Below are positions 41,881 through 50,975 of a DNA stretch of 64,000 bases, piece by piece (the first letter of the stretch is position 1; each line of letters begins with the position of its first letter). The notes below the pieces were generated by a model. The model saw only the letters and a program-made list of their open reading frames with translations, ran no database searches and was not told the DNA's origin. The stretch covers positions 186,001-250,000 of the forward strand of contig NZ_KB905822.1 in the NCBI RefSeq assembly GCF_000381025.1, written 5' to 3'. Made by a program: the position numbers and the translations under genes. The DNA comes from Streptomyces sulphureus DSM 40104 (lineage in GTDB: Bacteria; Actinomycetota; Actinomycetes; Streptomycetales; Streptomycetaceae).

Positions 41881-43608
41881 TCAGGGGGAGGGCGCGATCT
41901 GCCAGTTCGAAGCCTGGCTGCGTGCTGCCCAGAAGGCGCTGTACGCGCCTTCGCTCGCGAGGAGTTCCGGATGTGTGCCGAGTTCCTGGATGCGACCGTC
42001 GGAGAGGACCGCGATCTGGTCGGCGGAGGCGATGGTGGACAGGCGGTGCGCCACGACCAGGACGGTCCTGTCCACGGACATCTCCCGAAGCGCAGCACTC
42101 ACCGCGGCTTCGTTCTCCCCGTCCAGCGCGGCGGTCGCCTCGTCGAGGAGGACTACCGGGGCATCCTTGAGGAGGGCGCGCGCGATGGAGACGCGCTGCC
42201 GTTCCCCGCCGGACAGGTTGGAACCGCCCTCTCCGACCGGGGTTGCCCAGCCGAGAGGCAGGCGTGCGACGACCTCGGTGAGGCGCGCGGACTCTGCCGC
42301 CGCGCGGAGTTGGGCGTCGGTGGCGTCGGGGCGGCCGATGCGTACGTTCTCCTCCACCGTGGTGTCGAAGAGGTAGACGTCCTGCGAGACGATCGCGATC
42401 TGGCGCATCAGGGTCTCGTTGTCCATCTCGCGTACGTCCACACCGCCGATGCGCACCGCACCTGCGTCGACGTCCCAGAACCGGGCCGCGAGCCGGGTGA
42501 CGGTCGTCTTGCCGGCTCCGGACGGGCCGACGAGCGCGGTCATGGTGCCAGGGGGGCAATCCAGTGTGAGTCCGCTGAGGACCGGTTTGTCGCCGTAGTC
42601 GAATGCGACGTCGCGGAACTCCACCCGGGCGTCCCGCGGTGGTCGGGGAGTTGCGGGCTCGGGCAGGGGCGGGGTGGTCAGGATGCGGTCCACGCCGTCG
42701 AGCGCTGTGGCGGCCAGTTGTACGCCGGTGCCGTAGGGGGCGAGCAGGGAGACGGGCTCGGTGAAGCGGACGGCGAGGATCAGGAGAGCGACGATGTCCG
42801 CGATCCGCGTCTGCCCGTCGAGTACCAGCCAAGCCGCGACCACGCTGACCAAGGCGAAGCCGGCTTCGACGACCACCATGTACCAGGCCATCGGGGCGTT
42901 GCCTTTGTTGAGGCTGCGCACGGTGGCCGAACGGTCCGCGCGGAGCGCGGAGTCCAGCGACTCCCAACCCGACTCGGTACGCCCCGCGGCGCGCAGCACC
43001 GCCTGGGCGTGCGCGAATTCCAACACTCGGCTGGACACGTCGGAGAGCGAGGCGCCCTCCTCCGCTTGCGAGCCGGCGGAAGTCCGCTGTACCCGGCGGT
43101 AGAACACATACCCCAGCGGAGTCAGCGCCAGGAAGGCCACCGTCAGTCGCCAGTCGACGAACGCGGTGACGACCACGACCGTAGCGGGGGCGGTCACGGT
43201 GACGGTGATCTGCTGAAGGACCATGCCGGGGAAGTTGCCGAAGCTCTGTGCCGCGCCCATGACGGTCAGCAGTTCGCCCGTCCTCGCCTTGGTGAACCAG
43301 CCGAGAGGCAGGTGGACGACGTGAGAGGCGAGTTTCCGCGCCAGGGTCATGCTGCTGCGTTCGACTCCGATGGCGTAGCCCTTGTTGGAGGTGATCCACA
43401 TGGCGACGCCGGAGGCGAGAGCGCCAACGGCCGCGACGATCAGCCACGGAAGCGCGCCCCGCACATCGCCGGTGAGCACGGCGCGCAGGACGGGGACGAG
43501 GGTGGCGAACGTGACGCCCTGGCACACCCCGGCGGTCACGTAGCCGAGGATCTGGCCGCGCATGCCGGTGGGTGCGCCGAGCAGCCGCTCGGCCTGCCGA
43601 ATGATCAT
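41881..43608 (-). CDS. ABC transporter ATPase/permease, IrtB/YbtQ-like half
   Basis: A 575-residue half-transporter with an N-terminal six-helix exporter-fold domain and a C-terminal ATPase: Walker A GPSGAGKTT, signature LSGGERQRVS, Walker B VVLLDEATAALD, H-loop VVAHRLS. It overlaps the previous gene by ATGA and so pairs with it as a heterodimer. In siderophore clusters of actinobacteria and Yersinia such exporter-fold pairs (IrtAB, YbtPQ) import the metal-loaded chelator. The nearby NRPS and Zur-like box support that role; a drug-type exporter is the alternative. Confidence 0.82.
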   Translation of the reverse strand: MIIRQAERLLGAPTGMRGQILGYVTAGVCQGVTFATLVPVLRAVLTGDVRGALPWLIVAAVGALASGVAMWITSNKGYAIGVERSSMTLARKLASHVVHLPLGWFTKARTGELLTVMGAAQSFGNFPGMVLQQITVTVTAPATVVVVTAFVDWRLTVAFLALTPLGYVFYRRVQRTSAGSQAEEGASLSDVSSRVLEFAHAQAVLRAAGRTESGWESLDSALRADRSATVRSLNKGNAPMAWYMVVVEAGFALVSVVAAWLVLDGQTRIADIVALLILAVRFTEPVSLLAPYGTGVQLAATALDGVDRILTTPPLPEPATPRPPRDARVEFRDVAFDYGDKPVLSGLTLDCPPGTMTALVGPSGAGKTTVTRLAARFWDVDAGAVRIGGVDVREMDNETLMRQIAIVSQDVYLFDTTVEENVRIGRPDATDAQLRAAAESARLTEVVARLPLGWATPVGEGGSNLSGGERQRVSIARALLKDAPVVLLDEATAALDGENEAAVSAALREMSVDRTVLVVAHRLSTIASADQIAVLSDGRIQELGTHPELLASEGAYSAFWAARSQASNWQIAPSP

Positions 43609-45383
43609 TTTCCGGTCTCCTGAACCGTCTGTTGAGCCTTCCACAGCCGCGAGTACAGGCCGCCGCTCTCCAACAAGTCGCCGTGTGTGCCGCGTTCGGC
43701 GACCTTGCCCTCGTCGAGCACCACGATCTGGTCGACACCTGCGATGGTGTGCAACCGGTGCGCGATCACCAGCAGCGTCCGGTTCCGGCTCAGCGCCCCC
43801 AGGGCCCGCTGCACGTCGGCCTCGCTGTGGGGGTCGGCGTGCGCCGTGGCTTCGTCGAGGATCACGACCGGGGCGTCCTGGAGGATGGCGCGGGCGATGG
43901 TGACGCGCTGGCGTTCTCCGCCGGAGAGCTCGCCGTTCTCCTCGCCGAGGACGGTGTCGTAGCCGTCGGGGAGCGTGGTGATGACGTCGTGGATCTGGGC
44001 TGCCCGCGCCGCCGACTCCACTTCCTCGTCGGTAGCCTCCGGGCGTCCGAGCCGGATGTTGTCCCGCACCGATGTGCGCAGCAGGATCACGTCCTGGAAG
44101 ACGAACGCGACCATGCTGAGCAGCTTCTGGGTCGGAATGTCGCGGACGTCCGAGCCGCCGATCCTGATGCTCCCGGCGTCGACGTCCCAGAAGCGCGGCA
44201 CCAGACGGGCGAAGGTCGTCTTGCCCGAGCCAGACGGCCCCACGAGCGCGGTGACCGTGCCCGGCTCCAGGACGACGTCGATGTCGCGCAGTGCGGGGGT
44301 GCCCTCTCCGTAGCCGAAGGTCACCCCCTCGAAGGTGACGCGGCTGTTCTTCGGTACCGCTGCCGACTCCGGTTCGGGCAGCGGGCGTTCGCTGAGGACT
44401 CGGGCGATGTGGGTGGCCCCGAGCTGGGCGTCCCGGATGGCGTAGCCGAGTTGGGCGACGTTCAGTACGGTGCTCGGCAGCCCGACGCCCACGGCGAGGA
44501 AAGGCAGCAGCGTTCCCGGCGCCGTCCAGTCGAAGGCGATGAACGTACAGCCGACGGCGGCGATCCAGACCACCATGGACGCGGGCGAGAGGAGCGTGTT
44601 GATCAGGTTGGTGGGGCGTCCGATGCCTGCCATCCACCGCATGCACACGTCCGAGAGACGGTCGGTCGCCTCGGCGAACCTTCCGAAGCTCCGTGAGGCG
44701 GTCCCGTAGGTCTTGATGACCTCGACGCCGTCGGCGAGTTCCACGGTCGTCTTCGTCAACTCCGCCTGGGCGGTGTTGAATGCGTCCATGTTGCGTTGGT
44801 AGCCCTGCTGGATGCGGGGGGCCAGTACGGCGAGGACGACGCATACGTAGCCGACGACCAGGAGCCCGACGCGCCAGTCGACGGTCAGCATGTAGACCAC
44901 GGCGGCCAGCGGCATGACGATGCCGGAGGTCATGTCGGCTGCGGCATGAGCGACGAGGGTGTGCACCTGTTTCACGTCGTCCGCGACGGCCTTCTTCACC
45001 TCGCCCGAGCCGTTGGCCGAGAACCAGCCCAACGGCAGCCTGCCCAGGTGCCGGGCGATACGGGACCGGGTGAGGTACCGGAAGTCGGCGTCGGCGTAAT
45101 GGCAGAGCTGGGTGGCGCCGATGTAGAGCAGGCTGCGCAGCACCGCGCCGCCGATGCCCGCGAGCACCCACCACCACACCAGGGTCGACTCACTCGTCCC
45201 GTGCTCCAGCAACGTCCGCCCCAGCTCGGCGACGGCCACGTACGGCACGAGCGCGCAGGCCGAGGAGAGCCCTGCCAGGGCCACCCCGAGCAGCAACTTG
45301 CCTCTGACGGGCCGCACCAGGTTCTTGAGCGCTCCCGTGTCGACCAGCGGTGGTTGTCCGCCGGGAGCGGGTTCTTGCGTCAT
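43605..45383 (-). CDS. ABC transporter ATPase/permease, IrtA/YbtP-like half
   Basis: A 592-residue partner half-transporter. The membrane domain has LGRLPLGWFSANGSGEVKK, the coupling-helix region typical of IrtA/YbtP. The ATPase has Walker A GPSGSGKTT, LSGGERQRVT and Walker B VVILDEATAHAD. It lacks the N-terminal siderophore-interacting (FAD) domain of mycobacterial IrtA. The start at ATG 45383 is 149 bp from the Zur-like box at 45532-45546, shared with the divergent P450 gene. The ATGA overlap with the second half indicates one operon. Confidence 0.82.
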   Translation of the reverse strand: MTQEPAPGGQPPLVDTGALKNLVRPVRGKLLLGVALAGLSSACALVPYVAVAELGRTLLEHGTSESTLVWWWVLAGIGGAVLRSLLYIGATQLCHYADADFRYLTRSRIARHLGRLPLGWFSANGSGEVKKAVADDVKQVHTLVAHAAADMTSGIVMPLAAVVYMLTVDWRVGLLVVGYVCVVLAVLAPRIQQGYQRNMDAFNTAQAELTKTTVELADGVEVIKTYGTASRSFGRFAEATDRLSDVCMRWMAGIGRPTNLINTLLSPASMVVWIAAVGCTFIAFDWTAPGTLLPFLAVGVGLPSTVLNVAQLGYAIRDAQLGATHIARVLSERPLPEPESAAVPKNSRVTFEGVTFGYGEGTPALRDIDVVLEPGTVTALVGPSGSGKTTFARLVPRFWDVDAGSIRIGGSDVRDIPTQKLLSMVAFVFQDVILLRTSVRDNIRLGRPEATDEEVESAARAAQIHDVITTLPDGYDTVLGEENGELSGGERQRVTIARAILQDAPVVILDEATAHADPHSEADVQRALGALSRNRTLLVIAHRLHTIAGVDQIVVLDEGKVAERGTHGDLLESGGLYSRLWKAQQTVQETGK

Positions 45384-45531
45384 CTGTCGTCATCCGTCCT
45401 GAGCTGCGACGGAGCACACAAGGCCACGTCTGGCTCCGTGAACGCACGTGCCCGGCAGCAGTTCCGGAAGGCCGACAAGCGCTGCCGGCCCGGTTCGGGC
45501 TTGTTGCTGACGGGGGGTGCCATTCGTGAAT

Positions 45532-45546
45532 TGGAAATTATATTCA
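45532..45546. promoter_or_regulatory. Zur-box-like element 1 (ABC pair / P450 divergent promoter)
   Basis: TGGAAATTATATTCA differs from TGAAAATnATTTTCA at two non-central positions. A perfect TATAAT for the minus strand (45537-45542) and TATATT for the plus strand (45539-45544) lie inside it, so a bound repressor would block both promoters. No IdeR/DmdR iron-box sequence is seen in the gap 45384-45672. Confidence 0.55.
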
Positions 45547-45672
45547 TTTTGCGTGGCAGGTTACGCAGCGCTCTGCGTGGAGTCAACGGAGAGCCGCGGC
45601 AGTTGACGTCAGCCGGGAGGCCGGCGGGTGACGCCACAGGTGTGGTCGACCGTGCAGGCGAAAGGGAGCGTG

Positions 45673-47007
45673 ATGACGTCGGAACCCACGGCCCGGGAAG
45701 CGGCCCGCATCAGGAGGCTGCCGCTTCCACCCGGCCCCCGACTGCCCAGAGTGGTGCAGACCGCGCTGTACCGACGCGTGCCCTACCGCCTGACCCCGAA
45801 GTTGCGCGGCACATACGGCGACATCGTCCTGCTGCGCCTCTTCCCGGAAGGAACCGTCGTCCAACTCGCCGACGCGCAGCACATCCAGGCACTGCTGAAG
45901 GGCAGCGACGCGGTGTTCCACGGCGGCGAGGGCAACGCCATCGTGGAGCCGATCCTGGGGTCCGGTTCCCTCATGCTCGCCGACGAGGCGGAGCACAGGC
46001 GCGCACGTCGACTGCTCATGCCGGCCTTCCGTACCGCGGCGCTGCGCGGTTACGAGGACATGGTGGGCCGTCTCGCAGCCCGCGAGGCGGAGCAGTGGCG
46101 GCCGGGCGTGGCCTTCAGGGCGCACGACCGCATGAACGGTCTCACCCTGGAGATCATCATGCAGGTCGTTTTCGGGGTGGCGGAAGGAGCTCACCTGGGC
46201 GAACTGCGCCATCTGATGGGTGAGTTCGTTAAGGTGAAGCCGCTCGACTTCCTGGGCTGGCACATGCCCGCCCTCCAGAAGGTAGGACGCTGGCGGCGGA
46301 AGCTCGCCCAGCAGCGTCGGCTCGACGAGCTGATCCAGGCTCTGATCGCCGAACGCCGCGCCGCGAAGGACACCGCGGAACGGCATGACGTGCTCTCGCA
46401 ACTCCTGTCCGTGCCGGCGGAGTCGGACGCGCTGACCGATGCCGAGCTGCGCGACCAGCTCGTCAGTCTGCTGCTCGCCGGGCACGAGACGACCGCTACC
46501 GCCCTCGCCTGGTCGCTGCACGCCCTGGCGTGGGACAGCGCTCTCCAGGAGAAGGCCGCCGCCGCTGCTGTCTCCGACGATCGCAAGTACCTGGAGGCGA
46601 TAGTCAAGGAAGCACTGCGGCTTCATCCCGTCATCTCGGAGATCGCCCGCAAGGTGACGCAGGAGGTGGAGATCGGCGGCTTCCGTGTCCCCGCCCGCGC
46701 CGTGGTCATGCCGATGATCGGCCAGGTCCATACCGACGCCGAACACCACGAAGATCCGGGCGCGTTCAGGCCGGAGCGCTTCCTCGACGGTCGGGTCCCA
46801 CGTGGTAGCTGGCTGCCGTTCGGAGGCGGGCCACGCTACTGCCTGGGGGCCGGATTCGCCTTGATGGAGTCCGCTCTCGTGCTGCGGGAGATCCTGACGC
46901 GCTATCGGCTCTCCCCGTGCGGTGACCGGCCGGAGGAACCGCGTGCCCGCCACGTGATCCTCGTCCCCGCCCGCGGCTGCAAGATCACTACCACTCGCCG
47001 CGGCTGA
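45673..47007 (+). CDS. Cytochrome P450
   Basis: A 444-residue haem monooxygenase. The I-helix oxygen-activation motif is LLAGHETTATA, the K-helix ExxR is KEALRLHP and the haem loop is FGGGPRYCLGAGFA. This class E-like pattern resembles CYP102/CYP110-type fatty-acid or terpene hydroxylases more than the CYP105/107 group. ATG 45673 follows AGGGAG; the frame could start at GTG 45628. The acyltransferase gene follows 35 bp later, so both may modify a lipid or acyl part of the product. Its inclusion in the metallophore cluster is inferred from the shared promoter region. Confidence 0.88.
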   Translation: MTSEPTAREAARIRRLPLPPGPRLPRVVQTALYRRVPYRLTPKLRGTYGDIVLLRLFPEGTVVQLADAQHIQALLKGSDAVFHGGEGNAIVEPILGSGSLMLADEAEHRRARRLLMPAFRTAALRGYEDMVGRLAAREAEQWRPGVAFRAHDRMNGLTLEIIMQVVFGVAEGAHLGELRHLMGEFVKVKPLDFLGWHMPALQKVGRWRRKLAQQRRLDELIQALIAERRAAKDTAERHDVLSQLLSVPAESDALTDAELRDQLVSLLLAGHETTATALAWSLHALAWDSALQEKAAAAAVSDDRKYLEAIVKEALRLHPVISEIARKVTQEVEIGGFRVPARAVVMPMIGQVHTDAEHHEDPGAFRPERFLDGRVPRGSWLPFGGGPRYCLGAGFALMESALVLREILTRYRLSPCGDRPEEPRARHVILVPARGCKITTTRRG

Positions 47008-47042
47008 CAGGCTCAAGCCGCTCTCTCACCCCGGAGGCCCCC

Positions 47043-48278
47043 GTGGTCGAACAGCGCCCCCTCGAACCCAGCGAATCCCTGCTGATGCGTTCCGACCAGG
47101 GCATCGTCTTCGATGCCCTGGTGGAAGGCCCGGTGGACGTCGACGCCATGGAGAGAGCGTGGGCGGAACTGCTCGCCCTCGACCCCGCGTTGGCCGGGAC
47201 CATCAGCCAGCAACAGGGGCGATACGTGCTGTCGGCGCGGGCACCAGCACGGTCGAAGGCGCGCACGGCCACGACCACCCCGGAGCACCGCGAGGCGCTC
47301 GCCGCCGCCCTCGACCCTGCGACAGCTCTGGCCCGTCTCGTCGTCACTCCGTGCGAGGGTGGCTACAGGGTCGGGCTCGCCATCCATCACGCGGTCGCAG
47401 ACGGGCGGGCGGCAGCGGCGCTCTATGCCCTGCTGTGGGAGCGCTACACGGCTGTGCTCTCGGGAAAGGGGGAGCACGTCGCTCCCCGAGGCGGACTCCG
47501 ACCGGGCGCCGAGCCGTTCCTCTCGCACCTGTTCACTCGCGAAGAGGTAGAGGCCGCGGTGCGTGCGTACCGAGGCGCCTTCCACGGGTTTCCCAAGGGA
47601 CCGGCGGCCGGGGTCGGCGACGACGGCGCGGTGCGGGTACGGCGCCTCCTGCTGGACCGTGCGGAGACCAACTCCCTGCTCGCCACCGCACGGAGGGCCG
47701 AGGTGTCCGTGCACGCACTTCTCTGCGCCGCGCTCCTGAGCGCCGGCCGCAGGGCGGACGCTGACGAGGGGGCGCCGCTGCTGCTGTCGGGCTGGTCGGT
47801 GGTGGATCTGCGGCGTCGGGTCACGCCGCACGTCTCCGACCTCGGCGTCACCAACTTCACCAGCGGCGCCAAGAGCGAGCTGGACGTCGCTCGCGACACC
47901 GACCCGTTGCAGCTCGCACGGCGGGTGAAGCGGCAGCTCGACTCCCAACTCGCGGCGCGGACACCGCAGAAGCTGGCGCTGCGGCTGGGGGAGGTGGTGG
48001 GTGCTGCGTTCGCCTCCGTCTCTCCGCCGCGCTTTCTGCTGACGAACCTCGGGGTCCTTCCCCCGTTGCAGGTCCCGGACGGCGTCGCCATCAGGGACCT
48101 GCGGTTCTACGACTCCCAGCCCGTACCCGTTCCCATATACATGGCCCAGACCTACGCCGGGCGCCTCAGCGTGGAACTCGTCCAGTGGCAGTCGGCGGCG
48201 AGTGAGGAGCAGGCACGCACGGCGCTCGGCACACTGCGCGAAGCGCTCGTGCCGTCGTCTCCTCCCGTGCCTCTCTGA
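47043..48278 (+). CDS. PapA-like acyltransferase (condensation-domain superfamily)
   Basis: A 411-residue stand-alone acyltransferase. The catalytic HHxxxDG motif is intact (IHHAVADGRAA), and the C-terminal half has the SVVDLRRRVTP and LTNLGVLP features of the PapA5/polyketide-associated family. Such enzymes esterify a hydroxyl with an acyl-thioester. With the P450 gene just upstream, hydroxylation followed by acylation is a sensible two-step reading; whether it acts on the metallophore is unknown. GTG 47043 is the probable start, with GGAGG just before it. Confidence 0.78.
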   Translation: MVEQRPLEPSESLLMRSDQGIVFDALVEGPVDVDAMERAWAELLALDPALAGTISQQQGRYVLSARAPARSKARTATTTPEHREALAAALDPATALARLVVTPCEGGYRVGLAIHHAVADGRAAAALYALLWERYTAVLSGKGEHVAPRGGLRPGAEPFLSHLFTREEVEAAVRAYRGAFHGFPKGPAAGVGDDGAVRVRRLLLDRAETNSLLATARRAEVSVHALLCAALLSAGRRADADEGAPLLLSGWSVVDLRRRVTPHVSDLGVTNFTSGAKSELDVARDTDPLQLARRVKRQLDSQLAARTPQKLALRLGEVVGAAFASVSPPRFLLTNLGVLPPLQVPDGVAIRDLRFYDSQPVPVPIYMAQTYAGRLSVELVQWQSAASEEQARTALGTLREALVPSSPPVPL

Positions 48279-48365
48279 GCGTCGCCCCGCCTGCTGGCTG
48301 TGCGGCGCGGGGTGGCGTGGTGGGCCGGTCGCGCGGGTTCTCCCCGGTGCGCCGCACGTGCGCAG

Positions 48366-50975
48366 TCATCCACCCTTTTGATCGGCAGTGCGCAACGGGC
48401 TTCCCCTTCTGTCGAGTTGTCTTGCGAGGGAAGCGTCGAGCATTCCGCGAGTGGCCGGATGGGCGGGGGCGGTGAGGACCCTTGCCACGGGGCCGAACTC
48501 GCACACCTCGCCGTTGCGCAGCACCGCTATGTCTCCTCCCAGTCGGGCCGCGACGGACAGATCGTGGGTGACGACCACCAGCGTCATCCCGTCCTCGGAC
48601 CGCAGGGAGGCCAGCAGCTTGACCATGGAAGCCGCCGTGGCTGCGTCGAGTGCGGAGGTGATCTCGTCGCAGAGCAGGACCTCCGGCCGGGCGGCCAACG
48701 CCCGTGCCAGGGCGACGCGTTGTCGCTGACCGCCGGAGAGCGCGGAAGGTGGCCGCCCGGCCGTCGAAGAGGGGAGGTCCACCCTCGCCAGCAGCTCCTC
48801 CGGGGCGTGCGGTGCGGGAAGCCGTCCCGCGGGTGCGAACAGGCGGAGTGGCCGGCGGAGGATCTCGTCGACTGTGTGGGCGGGGTTCAACGAGTCGAAG
48901 GGGTCCTGCGGCACGAACTGGAGGGTACGGAGCGTTTCCCGCGTGCGGTCCCCGACCGCATGCGGAACGGCCTTCCCGGAGAGAAGAAGCTCGCCGTGCC
49001 ATTCCGGGTGTAGGCCCGCGAGGCAGCGCAGCAGGGTGCTCTTCCCGCTGCCCGAGGGACCGACGACGGTGAGGCAGCCGGCCCGTGGGACATCCAGGTC
49101 CAGCTCCCGTAGCACGGCCGGGCCTTGCCGGGAGTGTCCCGCGCGCAGGCCGCGCACTCGGAGGAGGGGACCTGTCTCGGGCGCCTCGCGCTCGGTCGTG
49201 CGAACTACGGCGCTGTCGCCCTCCGTTGCCCCCGACAGCTCGCGGAAAGCGGAGTGCGCGACGAGGGCCGTCTCGGCCAGCTTTCGGCCGGGCTCGCTCA
49301 CCGGCTGGTCGAGCACGTCGGAGACGGTGCCGGCCTCGACGATCCGGCCGTGTGCCATGAGCAGGACGCGGTCCGCTGCGCGGGCGGCGGCAGCCAAGTC
49401 GTGTGTGACCAGCAGGATTCCCACGCCGGTGCGGTCGCGCAGCGTCGAGAGGTCCCTCAGCAGAGCGGCAGCCGTGACCGGATCGAGGGCGCTGGTCGGT
49501 TCGTCCATGACCAGAAGACCGGGCCGAGGGGCGAGGGCGCCTGCGAGGGCCACACGTTGCCGCTGTCCCCCGGACAACTGGTGCGGCCAGCGCCTGAGGA
49601 ACGCGTCGTCGTCAGGGAGGTCGACCAGTCGCAGAGCCTCGCGTGCCCGGGTGGTGCGCTCCGCAGCGGGGACCTCGGCTGCTCTGAGGAGTTCGGCCAG
49701 GTGCGTTCCGATCCGCATGGTGGGCGACAACGCGGTACGGGGGTCCTGCGGTACGTACGCGGTGTTGCGGGCGCGCAGGGACCGCAGGGCGCGAGGGCCG
49801 AGTGTGTGCAGCTTGCTGCCGCTCAGCGTCAACTCGCCGCGGGTGTGCGTCAGTCCGGGTCGGAACCCGCCGAGCAGGGCCAGTGCGAGGGTGGTCTTGC
49901 CGCTGCCGGATTCGCCGACCAGCGCGAGTATCTGCCCCGGCGCCACGTCGACGTCGACCTCGTGCAGCACGTGGCCGGAGGCCGAGGCGACGCACAGACC
50001 GCGGGCCTGCGCCAGCACTTCGCCGTGGTGGGAAGTGGTGGCGGGGACCGCGGTCTGTGCAGGGGTGTGCCGGTGTTCGTCCGCCGGTCCTGTGGGTTGG
50101 CGAACGCCGGGCGTGAGGCGGTCGACGAGCATGTTCGCGGACACGAGGATGGCCAACAGCAGGACGGCGGGCGCCAGGACGGCGAGCGGCTGGAGAGCCA
50201 GTCCCGGCTGGTTCTCCAGGAGCATCAGGGCCCAGTCGGCTTCCGGCGGTTGGGTGCCGTAGCCGAGGAACGCGGCCGTCGCGATGGTGAACACGGCGGC
50301 GACAAAGCGCACGCCGGCGTCGGCGCAGAGCAGCGGGAGCAGGTTGGGCAGCAGTTCCCGGGAGAGGATCGACGGGGTGCGCTCTCCGCGTGCCTGCGCA
50401 GCTTCCACATAGTCGTGTTCGAGGGCCTGCGCGGTCGCGGCGCGCACCATCCTGGCGATGTCGGGGACGAGGATCACGGCCGTCGCGACGGCGACGCCGA
50501 CCGGACCGCGACCCACGGCCACGACGAGCACGCTGAGAAGGATGAAGGCGGGCATGCTCATGAGCAGATCCGCGGTGCGCATCAGCACGGAATCGACCCA
50601 GCCCCGCCGCAGCGCGGCCAGCATCCCCGCCACCGCGCCCAGCAGATACGCGGCCACCAGCACACCGCACGCGGAGAGGATCAACCCTCGACCGCCGCTG
50701 AGGACACGGCTGAGCACGTCCGCCCCCAAGTGGTCGGTACCCAGCGGGGTTTCCCCACTCGGGGAGGCATAGGGAATGTCGACGGTCGCACCGGGATCGT
50801 GAGGCGCAAGCCAGGGGCCGACGAGGGCGAGCAGCAGGCCGGCAGCGAGGACCAGGGCGCTCACCCGGGCGCGCCTGCGCTGTCGCGCTCCGGACGCCTT
50901 TCCGCGCGGGGGCGGTGTGAGCGACGTCGGAGAGTCCTGGGGCGTGGCCTGTACGCCGAGACGGGGGCTGGTCAT
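48366..50975 (-). CDS. Fused peptide/nickel-type ABC transporter: permease plus two ATPases
   Basis: An 869-residue fusion of three subunits that are usually separate. Residues 1-310 are a DppC/NikC-type permease (TPLGTDHLGADVLSRVLSG signature). Residues about 325-560 are a DppD-type ATPase (GESGSGKTT, LSGGQRQRVA, LLVMDEPTSALD). Residues about 595-869 are a DppF-type ATPase (GPSGSGKST, LSGGQRQRVA, VLLCDEITSALD). ATGA overlap with the DppB-type gene. This family imports peptides, nickel chelates or opine-type metallophores. Placed after the binding protein in a metallophore cluster, it may recover the metal complex or supply a metal or precursor. Confidence 0.88.
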   Translation of the reverse strand: MTSPRLGVQATPQDSPTSLTPPPRGKASGARQRRRARVSALVLAAGLLLALVGPWLAPHDPGATVDIPYASPSGETPLGTDHLGADVLSRVLSGGRGLILSACGVLVAAYLLGAVAGMLAALRRGWVDSVLMRTADLLMSMPAFILLSVLVVAVGRGPVGVAVATAVILVPDIARMVRAATAQALEHDYVEAAQARGERTPSILSRELLPNLLPLLCADAGVRFVAAVFTIATAAFLGYGTQPPEADWALMLLENQPGLALQPLAVLAPAVLLLAILVSANMLVDRLTPGVRQPTGPADEHRHTPAQTAVPATTSHHGEVLAQARGLCVASASGHVLHEVDVDVAPGQILALVGESGSGKTTLALALLGGFRPGLTHTRGELTLSGSKLHTLGPRALRSLRARNTAYVPQDPRTALSPTMRIGTHLAELLRAAEVPAAERTTRAREALRLVDLPDDDAFLRRWPHQLSGGQRQRVALAGALAPRPGLLVMDEPTSALDPVTAAALLRDLSTLRDRTGVGILLVTHDLAAAARAADRVLLMAHGRIVEAGTVSDVLDQPVSEPGRKLAETALVAHSAFRELSGATEGDSAVVRTTEREAPETGPLLRVRGLRAGHSRQGPAVLRELDLDVPRAGCLTVVGPSGSGKSTLLRCLAGLHPEWHGELLLSGKAVPHAVGDRTRETLRTLQFVPQDPFDSLNPAHTVDEILRRPLRLFAPAGRLPAPHAPEELLARVDLPSSTAGRPPSALSGGQRQRVALARALAARPEVLLCDEITSALDAATAASMVKLLASLRSEDGMTLVVVTHDLSVAARLGGDIAVLRNGEVCEFGPVARVLTAPAHPATRGMLDASLARQLDRRGSPLRTADQKGG

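Noticed and set aside
41881..45383. A multidrug exporter for the ABC pair.
   Set aside because: Not excluded, but the coupled heterodimer, the Zur-like box and the thiazoline-type NRPS cluster fit IrtAB/YbtPQ-like import better.
48285..48312. A terminator between the acyltransferase and the fused importer.
   Set aside because: Only six paired bases with a 16-nt loop; too weak to call.
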